A DNA stretch of 64,000 nt from Proteobacteria bacterium ST_bin12 (GTDB taxonomy: Bacteria > Pseudomonadota > Gammaproteobacteria > Burkholderiales > Methylophilaceae), in the NCBI GenBank assembly GCA_002083635.1, contig MSXP01000004.1, forward strand, positions 62,001-126,000, written 5' to 3'. Of this stretch, positions 27,212 through 36,577 are shown in pieces; position 1 is the first letter of the stretch; each line of letters opens with the position of its first letter. A program made the translations under genes and the position numbers. Under the pieces are notes generated by a model that saw only the letters and a list, made by a program, of their open reading frames with translations, ran no database searches and was not told the origin of the DNA.

Positions 27212-27601
27212 TTAACTTTTAAAATGTTGTACCAAGATAAAGCCGATAGCAGTCATCAGCAAACTGCCAACAACATGGCTGGCAATATGCCCGAATGCCC
27301 ATGCATATTGTTGTTTGTGCAAAAAATTAAAGGCTTCTGCCGAAAAGGCTGAGAAAGTGGTTAACCCGCCTAAAAAGCCTGTCATCACAAATAAACGTAA
27401 CTCATTATGATGCGGCGTGGCTATAAAATATGCCAATGCCATACCCATTAATAAGCCGCCGCTTAAATTGGCGATTAAAGTACCCATTGGTAACATGCTA
27501 GCGTTTAGGGCAACACCTAAGCCCCAACGTGCCCAAGCCCCTAAAGCCGCGCCACCACCTACTGCCAGCCATTGTATTGCTACGAATTTTCCTACCACCA
27601 T
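27212..27601 (-). CDS. crcB: Fluoride exporter CrcB (Fluc)
   Basis: 129-aa inner-membrane fluoride channel with four hydrophobic helices. Signature residues: GGGAALGAWARWGLG near the N-terminus, GTLIANLSGGLLMG (central Asn), and the FLGGLTTFSAFSAEA track with the Phe/Ser/Thr lining. Convergent with rne and divergent from glgA, with 76 nt to the glgA start. I looked for a fluoride riboswitch in that gap and found none. Confidence 0.94.
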   Translation of the reverse strand: MVVGKFVAIQWLAVGGGAALGAWARWGLGVALNASMLPMGTLIANLSGGLLMGMALAYFIATPHHNELRLFVMTGFLGGLTTFSAFSAEAFNFLHKQQYAWAFGHIASHVVGSLLMTAIGFILVQHFKS

Positions 27602-27677
27602 ATTTTTCTTTCAACTTAAAAATAATCGACTTAACCACTATAATAGGCAATATATCCATTTATTTGAAGAGAATATT

Positions 27678-29138
27678 TTGCGTGTTTTATTTGCTACCTC
27701 TGAAGCTTACCCTTTAATTAAAACTGGTGGTCTTGCTGATGTTAGCGGTGCGTTACCCAAAGCGATTAGCCAATTAAATAACTTTGAAGGTGACATTAAG
27801 CTAATCATGCCTGGTTACAGCGCAGTATTAGCCAAGCTCCAAAATATTGTATCGATTGCTGATATTAATGTGTTGGGTGAAGCTTGCTCAATTTTAATTG
27901 GCAAAATGCCAGATACCAACTTAGACGTGCTTGTGGTTAAAAATGCGGCACTCTACGAGCGCGCAGGCGGCCCCTACTCTGACGAAAATGGCAAAGATTG
28001 GTTAGACAATGCCTTGCGTTTTGGTGTGCTATCGCGTGTGGCCAGTTTGCTGTGCAGTGCAAACAGCCCATTACCTGATTGGCAGCCAGACTTGATTCAA
28101 TGCAATGATTGGCAAACGGGTCTAACGCCTGCTTATATGAAGCTAGTGGATAACTCCTCAACGAAATCTATTTTCAGCATTCACAATTTAGCGTTTCAAG
28201 GTAATTTTCATGCCAATTGGCTGACTAGGCTTGAGCTACCGGCTGCCCATTTTCAAATCAATGGCTTTGAGTATTTTCAACAAATCTCATTCTTAAAAGC
28301 GGGGCTTTTTTATGCAGATCAATTAAGCACAGTAAGCCCAACTTATGCAGAAGAGATTCAAACAGAAAACTTTGGGTTTGGCTTCCAAGGGCTTTTGCAG
28401 GCACGCAGCGACGACTTAACAGGTATTTTAAACGGCATTGATACGCAGGAATGGAACCCAGAAACTGATGTGCATTTACCTAAAAACTACAGCAATCAAC
28501 GTATTACTGGTAAATCCACTGTCAAAAAAATGCTACAACAACAACTTGGGCTTCAAATTGATGCAAACGCCCCTTTATTGGGCATTGTTAGTCGATTAAC
28601 TCATCAAAAAGGGCTGGATTTACTGCCATCCATCATGCCGCAACTTGTTAATCAAGGTTGCCAGTTTGTTATTTTAGGTAGTGGCGATAAAGTATTAGAA
28701 GCGAGCTTTACTGATTTAGCAGAACGCTTTCCCAACCAAGTCAGTATGAATATCGGCTATCACGAACATCTTTCGCACAATATCATGGCAGGCTCAGATG
28801 TGTTTATTATGCCCTCACGTTTCGAGCCTTGTGGTTTGAACCAGCTATATGGGTTGGCTTACGGAACACCGCCAATTGTCACGGCTACAGGGGGATTGGC
28901 TGATTCGGTAATCGATACAAATGACACCACTTTTAAGCATAATACCGCGACTGGATTTGTGTTAAAAACAGTCAGTTCTGCGTCACTTTTGGTCACCATT
29001 CAACGTGCATTAGAAATTTGGAAAAGCAAAACCGACTGGCGAAAAATTCAAAAGAACGGAATGAATCGTGAAGTAAGCTGGGCGTTTAGCGCACAGTTTT
29101 ATCTGGATCTGTATGAAAAAACCTTATTAACAGAGTAG
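27678..29138 (+). CDS. glgA: Glycogen synthase (ADP-glucose)
   Basis: GT5 enzyme that adds glucose from ADP-glucose to the glycogen chain. The start is TTG 27678, giving RVLFATSEAYPLIKTGGLAD at the N-terminus with the ADP-glucose KTGGL motif, and GAAGAGA lies just upstream as ribosome site. The longer open frame back to 27417 overlaps crcB and is not used. SRFEPCGLNQLYGLAYGTPP (about 370) is the C-terminal nucleotide-binding motif. 486 aa is normal. A TATAAT at 27639-27644 probably is its -10. It is separated from glgC/glgB by 9 kb. Confidence 0.94.
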   Translation: MRVLFATSEAYPLIKTGGLADVSGALPKAISQLNNFEGDIKLIMPGYSAVLAKLQNIVSIADINVLGEACSILIGKMPDTNLDVLVVKNAALYERAGGPYSDENGKDWLDNALRFGVLSRVASLLCSANSPLPDWQPDLIQCNDWQTGLTPAYMKLVDNSSTKSIFSIHNLAFQGNFHANWLTRLELPAAHFQINGFEYFQQISFLKAGLFYADQLSTVSPTYAEEIQTENFGFGFQGLLQARSDDLTGILNGIDTQEWNPETDVHLPKNYSNQRITGKSTVKKMLQQQLGLQIDANAPLLGIVSRLTHQKGLDLLPSIMPQLVNQGCQFVILGSGDKVLEASFTDLAERFPNQVSMNIGYHEHLSHNIMAGSDVFIMPSRFEPCGLNQLYGLAYGTPPIVTATGGLADSVIDTNDTTFKHNTATGFVLKTVSSASLLVTIQRALEIWKSKTDWRKIQKNGMNREVSWAFSAQFYLDLYEKTLLTE

Positions 29139-29206
29139 GAAGAAAAGTTGGCACAGCTAATGCTTATATGTAATTAAGCTTCTCCAAAGCTAACTTCTCC
29201 TCCCTA

Positions 29207-29240
29207 GGGGTGTAACTTAACCGTTATACCCCCTTTTTTT
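29207..29240 (+). terminator. Rho-independent terminator after glgA
   Basis: GGGGTGTAAC (29207-29216) pairs with GTTATACCCC (29223-29232) around a 6-nt loop, one G-T wobble, followed by seven T (29234-29240). Confidence 0.9.
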
Positions 29241-29271
29241 GCCTTAAATTTATGGTTAAGTTTAGGCCGTT

Positions 29272-29844
29272 TTACTTCACTATAAAATGCTCACGATAAT
29301 ATTTAAGCTCATCAATTGATTCATAAATGTCTGCCAACGCTTCATGCTTGCTGGCTTTTTTAAAACCTGAGTGAATAGTTGGTTTCCAGCGACGTGCTAA
29401 TTCTTTGAATACGCTTACATCTAAATTACGGTAATGAAAAAAGCTTTCTAAATCAGGCATATAGCGCGCCATAAAGCGCCTATCTTGGCAAATGGAATTG
29501 CCGCACATGGGCGATTTACCTGCTGGCACATATTGTTTTAAAAACGCAACCATCTGCTGAGTTGCCGCTTGCTCATCTAAAGTAGACGCCTTAACTTTTT
29601 CAATCAAGCCACTGCGGCCATGTGTACCTTTATTCCAAGCATCCATGCCGTCTAATACCGCATCTGACTGATGAATGACAAACACGGGCGACTCACCTAA
29701 TACATTTAAATCGGCATCGGTTACCACGGCGGCAAGTTCTAAAATACGGTCGCTGTCAGGCAACAGCCCACTCATTTCCATGTCTAACCAAATTAAGTTG
29801 TCGTTTGATTTTAAATTGTCTGTATTGCTGCTTAAAGAGGTCAT
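29272..29844 (-). CDS. orn: Oligoribonuclease
   Basis: DEDD-family 3'-5' exonuclease that clears 2-5-nt RNAs, and also pGpG from c-di-GMP breakdown, which links it to the EAL proteins of this window. [13 protein letters not shown] (DxE), [17 protein letters not shown], and [11 protein letters not shown] hold the four acids. Start uncertain: of ATGs at 29856, 29847 and 29844, the last has the best-spaced GGA. The gene ends in a run convergent with the glgA terminator and is divergent from the M48 protease gene. Confidence 0.94.
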   Translation of the reverse strand: MTSLSSNTDNLKSNDNLIWLDMEMSGLLPDSDRILELAAVVTDADLNVLGESPVFVIHQSDAVLDGMDAWNKGTHGRSGLIEKVKASTLDEQAATQQMVAFLKQYVPAGKSPMCGNSICQDRRFMARYMPDLESFFHYRNLDVSVFKELARRWKPTIHSGFKKASKHEALADIYESIDELKYYREHFIVK

Positions 29845-29978
29845 CATGATTTCCATTAAATACGATTAAAATGTTTGAATTGTTACACTATTTTTGCACT
29901 TAAGTTGAACGTATAAGGCTCAAATGCTTCACAATATCATTATATTTAACTTTTCAGGTTTTTAGCGATTAAGTCCAT

Positions 29979-31229
29979 ATGGCATCTACACTTACTTTCA
30001 TATTCGTATTCCTACTCATCAGCACAACGGCCATCCGCATTTGGTTGGGCTCGCGTCATATTAAGCATGTACAAGCACATCGCGGTGCAGTACCAACGGC
30101 TTTTGCAGGCAATATTAGCTTAGAAGCGCATCAGAAGGCAGCTGATTATTCTGCCGCTAAAACTAACGTAGCTTTGATAGAAGCAACTGCTCAAGCTTCA
30201 TTGTTAGCAATATTAACCATAGGCGGCGGCTTGCAGTTGATTGATAACACTTGGTTTAACTTGTTACCAGGCCACGAAATTATTCGCGGTGCATTGGTGA
30301 TTTGCACAGCCATGCTGGTCAGTAGCTTGATTGATATCCCTTTTGATTATTACAAAACATTTACCATTGATGAGCGTTTTGGCTTTAATAAAATGACGCC
30401 ATCTATGTTTGTGAGTGATTTACTGAAACACAGCCTGGTTGGCTTGGCATTAGGTGCGCCTATTTTGTTTGCCGCATTATGGTTAATGCAAGGCGCAGGT
30501 GAATATTGGTGGTTTTATTTATGGGTGGTTTGGAGTGTATTTAATATTGTCATGCTAGCGGTCTACCCTACTTTTATTGCGCCTTTGTTTAATAAATTCA
30601 CCCCATTGGCGGATGAAACACTAAAGACAAGAATTGAAGCATTACTCATAAAATGTGGCTTTAAATCGCAAGGTTTGTTTGTGATGGATGGTTCTACACG
30701 GTCTGGTCATGGCAATGCCTACTTTACAGGCTTTGGCAGTAGTAAGCGTGTGGTGTTTTTTGATACTTTATTGAGCCGTTTAAATACAGAAGAAATTGAA
30801 GCCGTGCTGGCGCATGAACTTGGTCATTTTAAACATCATCATGTGATTAAGCGTATTGCGATGTTGTTTTTTATGAGCTTTATCGGCTTAGCTTTATTGG
30901 GCTGGTTGATGAATCAGGCTTGGTTCTACAATGGCTTGGGCGTTACTGAAATAAGCAATCATATGGCTTTATTGCTATTTTTGTTAGTATCACCTGTATT
31001 CTTATTTTTATTGCGCCCATTAATGGCCAGCTATTCGCGCAAAAATGAGTTTGAAGCGGATGATTACGCAGCAAAACATGCTGATGCAAATCGCTTGGTT
31101 GAAGCCTTGGTTAAACTATATCGAGATAATGCATCCACTTTGACGCCAGATCCTTTGCACTCTGCGTTTTACGATTCTCACCCACCTGCCAGCATTCGTA
31201 TTTCAAAATTAGCGGCGTATACTGGTTAA
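29979..31229 (+). CDS. Ste24/HtpX-like M48 membrane metalloprotease
   Basis: Integral-membrane Zn protease, 416 aa. Several TM helices (about 1-20, 65-85, 98-118, 145-170, 175-195, 290-315, 325-345). Zn motif AHELGHFKHHH (HExxH, about residue 278) and the third ligand Glu in SRKNEFEADDYAAKH (about 355). The N-terminal CAAX_prenyl_protease_N part marks the Ste24 branch rather than HtpX. Probably degrades or processes membrane proteins. It, the cytochrome and rsgA follow one another closely, next to divergent orn. Confidence 0.9.
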   Translation: MASTLTFIFVFLLISTTAIRIWLGSRHIKHVQAHRGAVPTAFAGNISLEAHQKAADYSAAKTNVALIEATAQASLLAILTIGGGLQLIDNTWFNLLPGHEIIRGALVICTAMLVSSLIDIPFDYYKTFTIDERFGFNKMTPSMFVSDLLKHSLVGLALGAPILFAALWLMQGAGEYWWFYLWVVWSVFNIVMLAVYPTFIAPLFNKFTPLADETLKTRIEALLIKCGFKSQGLFVMDGSTRSGHGNAYFTGFGSSKRVVFFDTLLSRLNTEEIEAVLAHELGHFKHHHVIKRIAMLFFMSFIGLALLGWLMNQAWFYNGLGVTEISNHMALLLFLLVSPVFLFLLRPLMASYSRKNEFEADDYAAKHADANRLVEALVKLYRDNASTLTPDPLHSAFYDSHPPASIRISKLAAYTG

Positions 31230-31265
31230 CTGTTACCGATTAACCCGTGTGAAAGATAATTCAAG

Positions 31266-31580
31266 ATGTTAAAACAATTTATATTTTTATTATTTCTGTG
31301 CTGTAGTTTGAATCTTCAGGCGAACGAATTTTTCTCAAAAGCCGACATCAACGCTGGCAAAGCGCTTGCGAATCAACATTGTGTTAGCTGTCATGCCAGC
31401 AGTTATGGCGGTGATGGCTCCGAAATTTATACGCGAGAATTTGCTAAAGTGAAATCATCCAAAGGCTTACTTACTCAAGTGCGCAACTGCAACACGATGA
31501 TTGGTTTAAAATGGTTTGAAGACGAAGAATTAAACGTTGCTGCCTATTTAAATCAAAATTACTACAAGTTTGATCACTAA
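31266..31580 (+). CDS. Small periplasmic c-type cytochrome
   Basis: 104 aa with a signal peptide (1-19, ending NLQA) and one haem motif, C39-V-S-C-H43. A Met near residue 77 (CNTMIGLKWF) is the likely sixth ligand. Class I cytochrome-like fold with short AYLNQNYY helix at the end. Electron partner unknown. Lies between the M48 protease and rsgA with gaps of about 36 nt. Confidence 0.88.
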   Translation: MLKQFIFLLFLCCSLNLQANEFFSKADINAGKALANQHCVSCHASSYGGDGSEIYTREFAKVKSSKGLLTQVRNCNTMIGLKWFEDEELNVAAYLNQNYYKFDH

Positions 31581-31616
31581 ACTTAACACTATTTTACTCT
31601 TGAAAATGCATCATTA

Positions 31617-32501
31617 ATGCCGCAGGGTTTAGTTGTTGCCTCTTACGGCAAGCGCTACGACATTGAGCTTGCCGATAAAACACGCATTAGTTGCGTTACG
31701 CGGGGCAAGAAAAATGATTTAGCCTGTGGTGATATTGTCAATATCAAACTCACCGATAAGGCCGAAGGTGTTGTGGAATCTAGTCTGCCGCGCACTAGCC
31801 TACTCTACCGCAGCAATGCAATTAAAAGCAAAATCTTAGCTTCTAACGTCACTCAAATTGTCATCGTATTGGCCACGCAACCGAGTTTTTATGAGGCGTT
31901 ATTAAACCGTTGTTTAATCGCGGCAGAAGCGGCTAATATTGCGCCATTAATTGTGTTGAATAAATGCGACTTAACCGATATTGAAAACGCAAAATCTAAA
32001 CTACAACTGTATGCAGATTTAGGCTACCAAGTAGTGCATTTATCCGCCAAGCAAGATATTCAAAGCATCCAACAATATCTAGCCAATCATCAAAGTGTTT
32101 TAGTTGGGCAATCTGGAATGGGTAAATCTACTATAATCAATGCTTTATTGCCCAATATTAATGTACGAACTCAAGAAATTAGCACAGTTTTAGATAGCGG
32201 CAAACACACCACTACCGCCACGCATTTATATCATTTGGATAGTTTTGGTTTTACAAAAGCTAGTAGCTTAATTGATTCGCCAGGCCTGCAAGAGTTTGGT
32301 TTGAATCATCTATCTAACGAGCAGGTTGAATTAGCGTTTAAAGAATTCAGGCCTTATTTAGGAAATTGCCGATTCAATAACTGCAAGCACTCGCATGAGC
32401 CTGATTGTGCGGTACTTAACGCTGTAAAAGCTGGCAAAATATCATCCGTGCGTTTAGATTTTTATCAGCAACTTGCGCGTGAGTTGTCTTTGCAATCGTG
32501 A
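31617..32501 (+). CDS. rsgA: Ribosome small-subunit GTPase RsgA
   Basis: Circularly permuted GTPase that assists late 30S maturation. Order: N-terminal OB fold (about 1-70), then G4 VLNKCD (about 120), G1 GQSGMGKSTI (about 164), G3 DSPGLQEFG (about 222) and the C-terminal zinc knuckle CRFNNCKHSHEPDC (about 251-264). 294 aa, complete. A hairpin overlaps the stop. Confidence 0.95.
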   Translation: MPQGLVVASYGKRYDIELADKTRISCVTRGKKNDLACGDIVNIKLTDKAEGVVESSLPRTSLLYRSNAIKSKILASNVTQIVIVLATQPSFYEALLNRCLIAAEAANIAPLIVLNKCDLTDIENAKSKLQLYADLGYQVVHLSAKQDIQSIQQYLANHQSVLVGQSGMGKSTIINALLPNINVRTQEISTVLDSGKHTTTATHLYHLDSFGFTKASSLIDSPGLQEFGLNHLSNEQVELAFKEFRPYLGNCRFNNCKHSHEPDCAVLNAVKAGKISSVRLDFYQQLARELSLQS

Positions 32502-32515
32502 TATTTGCACGATTG
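32493..32515. repeat. Hairpin over the rsgA stop codon
   Basis: Perfect 8-bp inverted repeat CAATCGTG (32493-32500) / CACGATTG (32508-32515), 7-nt loop. No T-run follows, so it may mark a 3' end by stability rather than act as a classic terminator. The remaining gap to 32717 is AT-rich and presumably holds the promoter of the HD-GYP gene. Confidence 0.5.
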
Positions 32516-32717
32516 TTGCGTCTAATACTAACCCTAATTATTTCAATCAGTTAATCACAAAACTATTGCAGTTAGTAAGGAAACTATTGATTTGCGCGTT
32601 ATCATTTATTGTGGTTTGATGTATTATCACAACACGGTTAAAAACATAGAAATAACAAAATTAAGTCAATTAAATCACCTAAGTCAACCAACTGATTTAG
32701 ATTTAAAAGTTTAAATA

Positions 32718-34313
32718 ATGATTGATTTGAAAAAAGAGAAAGTGGAGATAGCAAGGCTTGCGCTGGGCATGTATATTGCCGAGCTAGACAGGCCTTGGAT
32801 TGGCACGCCATTTATGTTGCAAGGCTTTTTGCTTGAAGACCAATCAGATTTCGACACTTTAAGCTCACTTTGCACTTTTGTGTATGTAGACCGCACAAAA
32901 TCAGCTGGCGACCAGTTTATTTCGGCTGCAAAACAAAATCATGCCATTAAACGCGAAGGCTCACTCGTTAAGCTAAAAAATCCTAGCATAAAAAAAGCAA
33001 CTGCTCAGACTTCTAATAGCCAAACAAACAATCAACAGCAAACCAGCAATGTATCTTTTTTTGATATTTTAACTGGGCTTAAAAATCAGTCACAAAAAAA
33101 TACTGCTTCATCTAATCAAGACGGTACGATTTACAACCTGAGTTATGGCGGCAATGCAGCAACTCAAGAGTCAGCTTCATCTCAATCAAATGTTGCCTTA
33201 GCAACTGATAAATCCCTCACTAAACAGTTGGTAAATGATGTTGGTGGATTTATCGGCGGCTTATTCAAGCGTGACAAATTAAAAAATTCAGCTCAAACCA
33301 CCAATCATAAAACCAAACAAGCTGTGGCCGATGATGCTTACAACGTGACGATTTTTGAGGAAGAGCCGCCTGTTGAAAATGAAATTGCCATTATCGTGCC
33401 GGTATATGAGCAATCTCAAATTGCGACACGCGATATTTTTGAATCAATCGCCAATGAACAACATTTAGATTTAACTGCTGTGAGTGAAATCTTAGACAGC
33501 ATGGTAGAAAGTATCGGGCGCACGCCAGATGCATTGCTATGGCTGGCTAAACTCAAAAAAACCGATGACTACTCATACAATCATGCCCTGAACGTATCGA
33601 TTACATTGATGGCATTTGGTAATTTTTTGGCTTTATCTAAAAAGCAAATCAAAGAGCTGGGCTTGGCGGGATTGTTGCAAGATGTAGGCAAAGTGAAAAT
33701 ATCGTCTGATATTTTGCTCAAAGCCAGCAAGTTAACGCGCGAAGAGTTTGAACATGCCAAAAAACATGTGGATGAGAGCCTTAAAATTTTAGAAAATACG
33801 CCAAATATCCCAAATACCGCTATTTTTCTGGTCGCACAGCATCATGAGCGTATTGATGGCAGCGGCTATCCGTATCAGCTCAAAGATAGTCAAATTGGGC
33901 TAATGTCGCAGGCGGCTGGATTGATTGATACCTACTGTGCGATTACTACGCATAAAAGTTATGCAAAAGGTGTTTACCATCAACAGGCATTAGATGAAAT
34001 TCATCAATTAAGCGGCATAAAATTCAGCTCCGAATTGGTCGACCAACTCATACAATTTATGGGCATGTACCCTGTTAGCTCTTTAGTTGAGCTTAACACA
34101 GGTGAAGTAGCTGTGGTTATTCAGCAAAATCAGGTAAGACGATTACTGCCCCGTCTGATGCTATTACTTGATCCAGATAAAGTGCGCTACAGTGCGCCTG
34201 TTATACTGAATCTACTTAACAGCCCGAACACTGCATCCGGTGAACCCTATAAAATCATACGCAGTTTAGCGCCCGATAGCTATGGGCTTAATCCTAATGA
34301 TTTTTATCTATAA
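32718..34313 (+). CDS. DUF3391-HD-GYP protein with altered HD motif
   Basis: 531 aa, no membrane segment. N-terminal DUF3391 (about 1-70), a long low-complexity Gln/Ser/Asn linker (about 90-220), then an HD-GYP domain (about 265-440). HHERIDGSGYP is intact (GYP loop), as are NHALNVS and KKHVDESLKIL. The HD doublet itself reads LLQDVGK, with Gln321 in place of the metal-binding His. HD-GYP proteins hydrolyse c-di-GMP; with this change it may be weak or act as a sensor. Followed after 36 nt by an EAL protein, suggesting a shared c-di-GMP role. Confidence 0.88.
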   Translation: MIDLKKEKVEIARLALGMYIAELDRPWIGTPFMLQGFLLEDQSDFDTLSSLCTFVYVDRTKSAGDQFISAAKQNHAIKREGSLVKLKNPSIKKATAQTSNSQTNNQQQTSNVSFFDILTGLKNQSQKNTASSNQDGTIYNLSYGGNAATQESASSQSNVALATDKSLTKQLVNDVGGFIGGLFKRDKLKNSAQTTNHKTKQAVADDAYNVTIFEEEPPVENEIAIIVPVYEQSQIATRDIFESIANEQHLDLTAVSEILDSMVESIGRTPDALLWLAKLKKTDDYSYNHALNVSITLMAFGNFLALSKKQIKELGLAGLLQDVGKVKISSDILLKASKLTREEFEHAKKHVDESLKILENTPNIPNTAIFLVAQHHERIDGSGYPYQLKDSQIGLMSQAAGLIDTYCAITTHKSYAKGVYHQQALDEIHQLSGIKFSSELVDQLIQFMGMYPVSSLVELNTGEVAVVIQQNQVRRLLPRLMLLLDPDKVRYSAPVILNLLNSPNTASGEPYKIIRSLAPDSYGLNPNDFYL

Positions 34314-34349
34314 TAAACGATCGCATTAGCCTAAAAATAAACCTATTTC

Positions 34350-36095
34350 ATGATTGCAATATTTGAATCTACCCAAGTAGCTGAAGTTGAAGTGCAATCA
34401 CCAGAGATTGAAATCAGCTATCAAGAGCAAGAAATTAGCGATAAGCTAAATGATTATGGCTTGAAGCAAGACCGATTATCGGCGAATTTAACAATCAATA
34501 TTGCACTTTTAGAAAAACAACTGCGTGCAGAACAAACTGATGAAGCGCTGCTGATTCCACTCAAAGAGGCTTTAGTTGCTTGGCCACAAGGCCTTAACTT
34601 GTGCCAGTTTACCAATCATATCAATCAGCTCATTTTTTTATGGTTAATTGCCATTCAACAGCATGTAAGCGTACAAACAGTTCTAAATTTAATGCGCTGC
34701 TTTGAATCAAAATCGCTATTTAATAGGGCTGACTCAAACAAGTTTCATTTGTTTTTATTTGATTTAGTTGCTGAAACAACGCAACAATTTCAACAGCAAC
34801 AATTAAATTATGTGCTCAATTTCGACCCTCACACACAACTACCAAATGCCAGCCAAATAGATCAATGCCTTGAAAATAAATTTAATAATTTGATTAAAAA
34901 TCAAACTGTTGCGGTGATTTCAATTCAATTCATGATTGCCAAAAATAGCCCCGTTTATTCACATATTATTACCGTAAACTTAAGCCAAAAAATAACCGAA
35001 ATTCTCAAACAAAATATTCCAACTCACTATGAGTTATTTCATAGCGGCAATTTGAAATTTGACATACTTATCCCGCATATCGAAAGCGGCATTCAACTCA
35101 ATTTACTGGCAGCCAAATTAGGTCGTTCTTTTGAAGAAATGTTGATATTAAGTCGTGAATCCGTTTTAGTGACGCCTTTTTGCGGCGGCGCATGTTCAGA
35201 TAAAACAACAATCAACAGTAATGAATTGTATATAAACGCTAAATCGGCATTAGAAAGCGCAGTGTCAAAACAACAATATTTTGTTATGTATTCTAATACT
35301 ATAAAACAAGAGCTTGAACTTCAAAATACCATTGAAAACAAAGTATTAGAAGCATTCGCAACCGATAGCTTAACTCTTTTTTTCCAGCCGATTGTAGATA
35401 TCAAAAAAACTACCTGCGCAGGTGCAGAGCTGTTACTACGCTGGTCAGATAATGCAGACCAGAATATTTATCCCAGCGTGACAATAGAAATTTTGAATAA
35501 AGTGGGTAAAGGCAAGCTATTTACACGCTGGCTGATTAACTCTGCTTGCCGCTATGCAAGCGAGTTAATTAACGACCACCAATTACCCATTTATTTAACT
35601 ATTAACCTGCGTGCAGAAGATTTATATGATATTGAATTGCCGCACTTACTCATGCAATCAACGGCATTATGGAAAATAAAACCGCAAGATATTGTGCTTG
35701 AAATTACTGAAAATGGTATTTTGGAGTACAACGAATCATCAACTTCAGTCATCAAAACATTGTCTGATAGCGGCTTCAGGCTTGCGCTAGACGACTTTGG
35801 TACTGGATTTTCATCCTTATCACGTTTGCGCACCATGCCCATTGATTTAATTAAAATTGACCAATCATTTGTGCGCGATATTAAACATTCCAGATTAGAT
35901 TTTGACATAGTGAGCTCGATTGCCGCTTTGGCATACACGCTTGGTAAAGAAGTGTTGGCTGAGGGAGTAGAAGACGAAGATTGCCTAGAATTGATTAAGC
36001 GCATGAAAATCCACAAATGCCAAGGTTATTTCTTTGCTAAACCTATGCCTTTTGAGGACTTTTTAATCTGGGCAAAACAGCATCCAGCAACGTAA
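34350..36095 (+). CDS. EAL-domain c-di-GMP phosphodiesterase with degenerate GGDEF
   Basis: 581 aa, cytoplasmic. The first 150 residues are helical with no recognised domain. Residues about 155-315 look like a GGDEF fold whose active-site motif is lost (HSGNLKFDIL where GGDEF should be). The EAL domain (about 330-575) has AELLLRW for EAL, TINLRAEDL, EITENG, LALDDFGTGFSSL, KIDQSF and AEGVED, so catalysis is plausible. Lies in the HD-GYP-EAL-queD run; queD starts 16 nt after its stop. Confidence 0.88.
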   Translation: MIAIFESTQVAEVEVQSPEIEISYQEQEISDKLNDYGLKQDRLSANLTINIALLEKQLRAEQTDEALLIPLKEALVAWPQGLNLCQFTNHINQLIFLWLIAIQQHVSVQTVLNLMRCFESKSLFNRADSNKFHLFLFDLVAETTQQFQQQQLNYVLNFDPHTQLPNASQIDQCLENKFNNLIKNQTVAVISIQFMIAKNSPVYSHIITVNLSQKITEILKQNIPTHYELFHSGNLKFDILIPHIESGIQLNLLAAKLGRSFEEMLILSRESVLVTPFCGGACSDKTTINSNELYINAKSALESAVSKQQYFVMYSNTIKQELELQNTIENKVLEAFATDSLTLFFQPIVDIKKTTCAGAELLLRWSDNADQNIYPSVTIEILNKVGKGKLFTRWLINSACRYASELINDHQLPIYLTINLRAEDLYDIELPHLLMQSTALWKIKPQDIVLEITENGILEYNESSTSVIKTLSDSGFRLALDDFGTGFSSLSRLRTMPIDLIKIDQSFVRDIKHSRLDFDIVSSIAALAYTLGKEVLAEGVEDEDCLELIKRMKIHKCQGYFFAKPMPFEDFLIWAKQHPAT

Positions 36096-36111
36096 TGTTA
36101 TAATCTCGAGT

Positions 36112-36552
36112 ATGCAAATTACTACCCGTTTAGAGTTCGATGCTGGGCATCGCATTCCCTCTCATAAAAGCCAATGCCGCAATTTGCATGGCCATCGCTA
36201 TACACTGGAAATCACCCTTTCAGGCGATATCATTACCCAAAACAATGTATCAGAAACAGGCATGGTGATGGATTTTTCGGATGTGAAACGGATTGCTCGT
36301 GAAAGTGTGGTTGACCTTTGGGATCATGCGTTTTTAGTTTATTTTGATGATAAAGTTGTTTTAGATTTTTTAAATTCGCTACCAAACCATAAAACCGTGA
36401 TATTTCCGACCGTTCCAACCGCAGAAAATATGGCCGCCGAAGCCTTTAATATACTGCGCGAACAATATAAAGATACTTACGGTAACCATCTTAAACTAGA
36501 GCGTGTGCGGCTTTATGAAACGCCGAATAGCTGGGCAGACGCACTTACTTAA
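36112..36552 (+). CDS. queD: 6-carboxy-5,6,7,8-tetrahydropterin synthase-like protein
   Basis: 146 aa of the PTPS/QueD fold. Zn and catalytic residues: FDAGHRIPSHKSQCRNLHGH (His, catalytic Cys, HGH). WDHAFLVY and PTVPTAENMAAEAF are the other family motifs, and the Glu in LYETPNSWA anchors the pterin. QueD makes the queuosine precursor from dihydroneopterin triphosphate; queG of the same pathway is at 2392. Convergent with rfbD. Confidence 0.9.
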   Translation: MQITTRLEFDAGHRIPSHKSQCRNLHGHRYTLEITLSGDIITQNNVSETGMVMDFSDVKRIARESVVDLWDHAFLVYFDDKVVLDFLNSLPNHKTVIFPTVPTAENMAAEAFNILREQYKDTYGNHLKLERVRLYETPNSWADALT

Positions 36553-36577
36553 CTTAACACTTATTTTGAGCTAAAAA

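Noticed and set aside
27602..27677. Fluoride riboswitch before crcB
   Set aside because: The 76-nt gap lacks the conserved fluoride aptamer pattern and is needed for the glgA promoter.
27417..27677. N-terminal extension of glgA
   Set aside because: The 87 extra codons overlap crcB on the other strand; the glycogen synthase motif begins right at TTG 27678.
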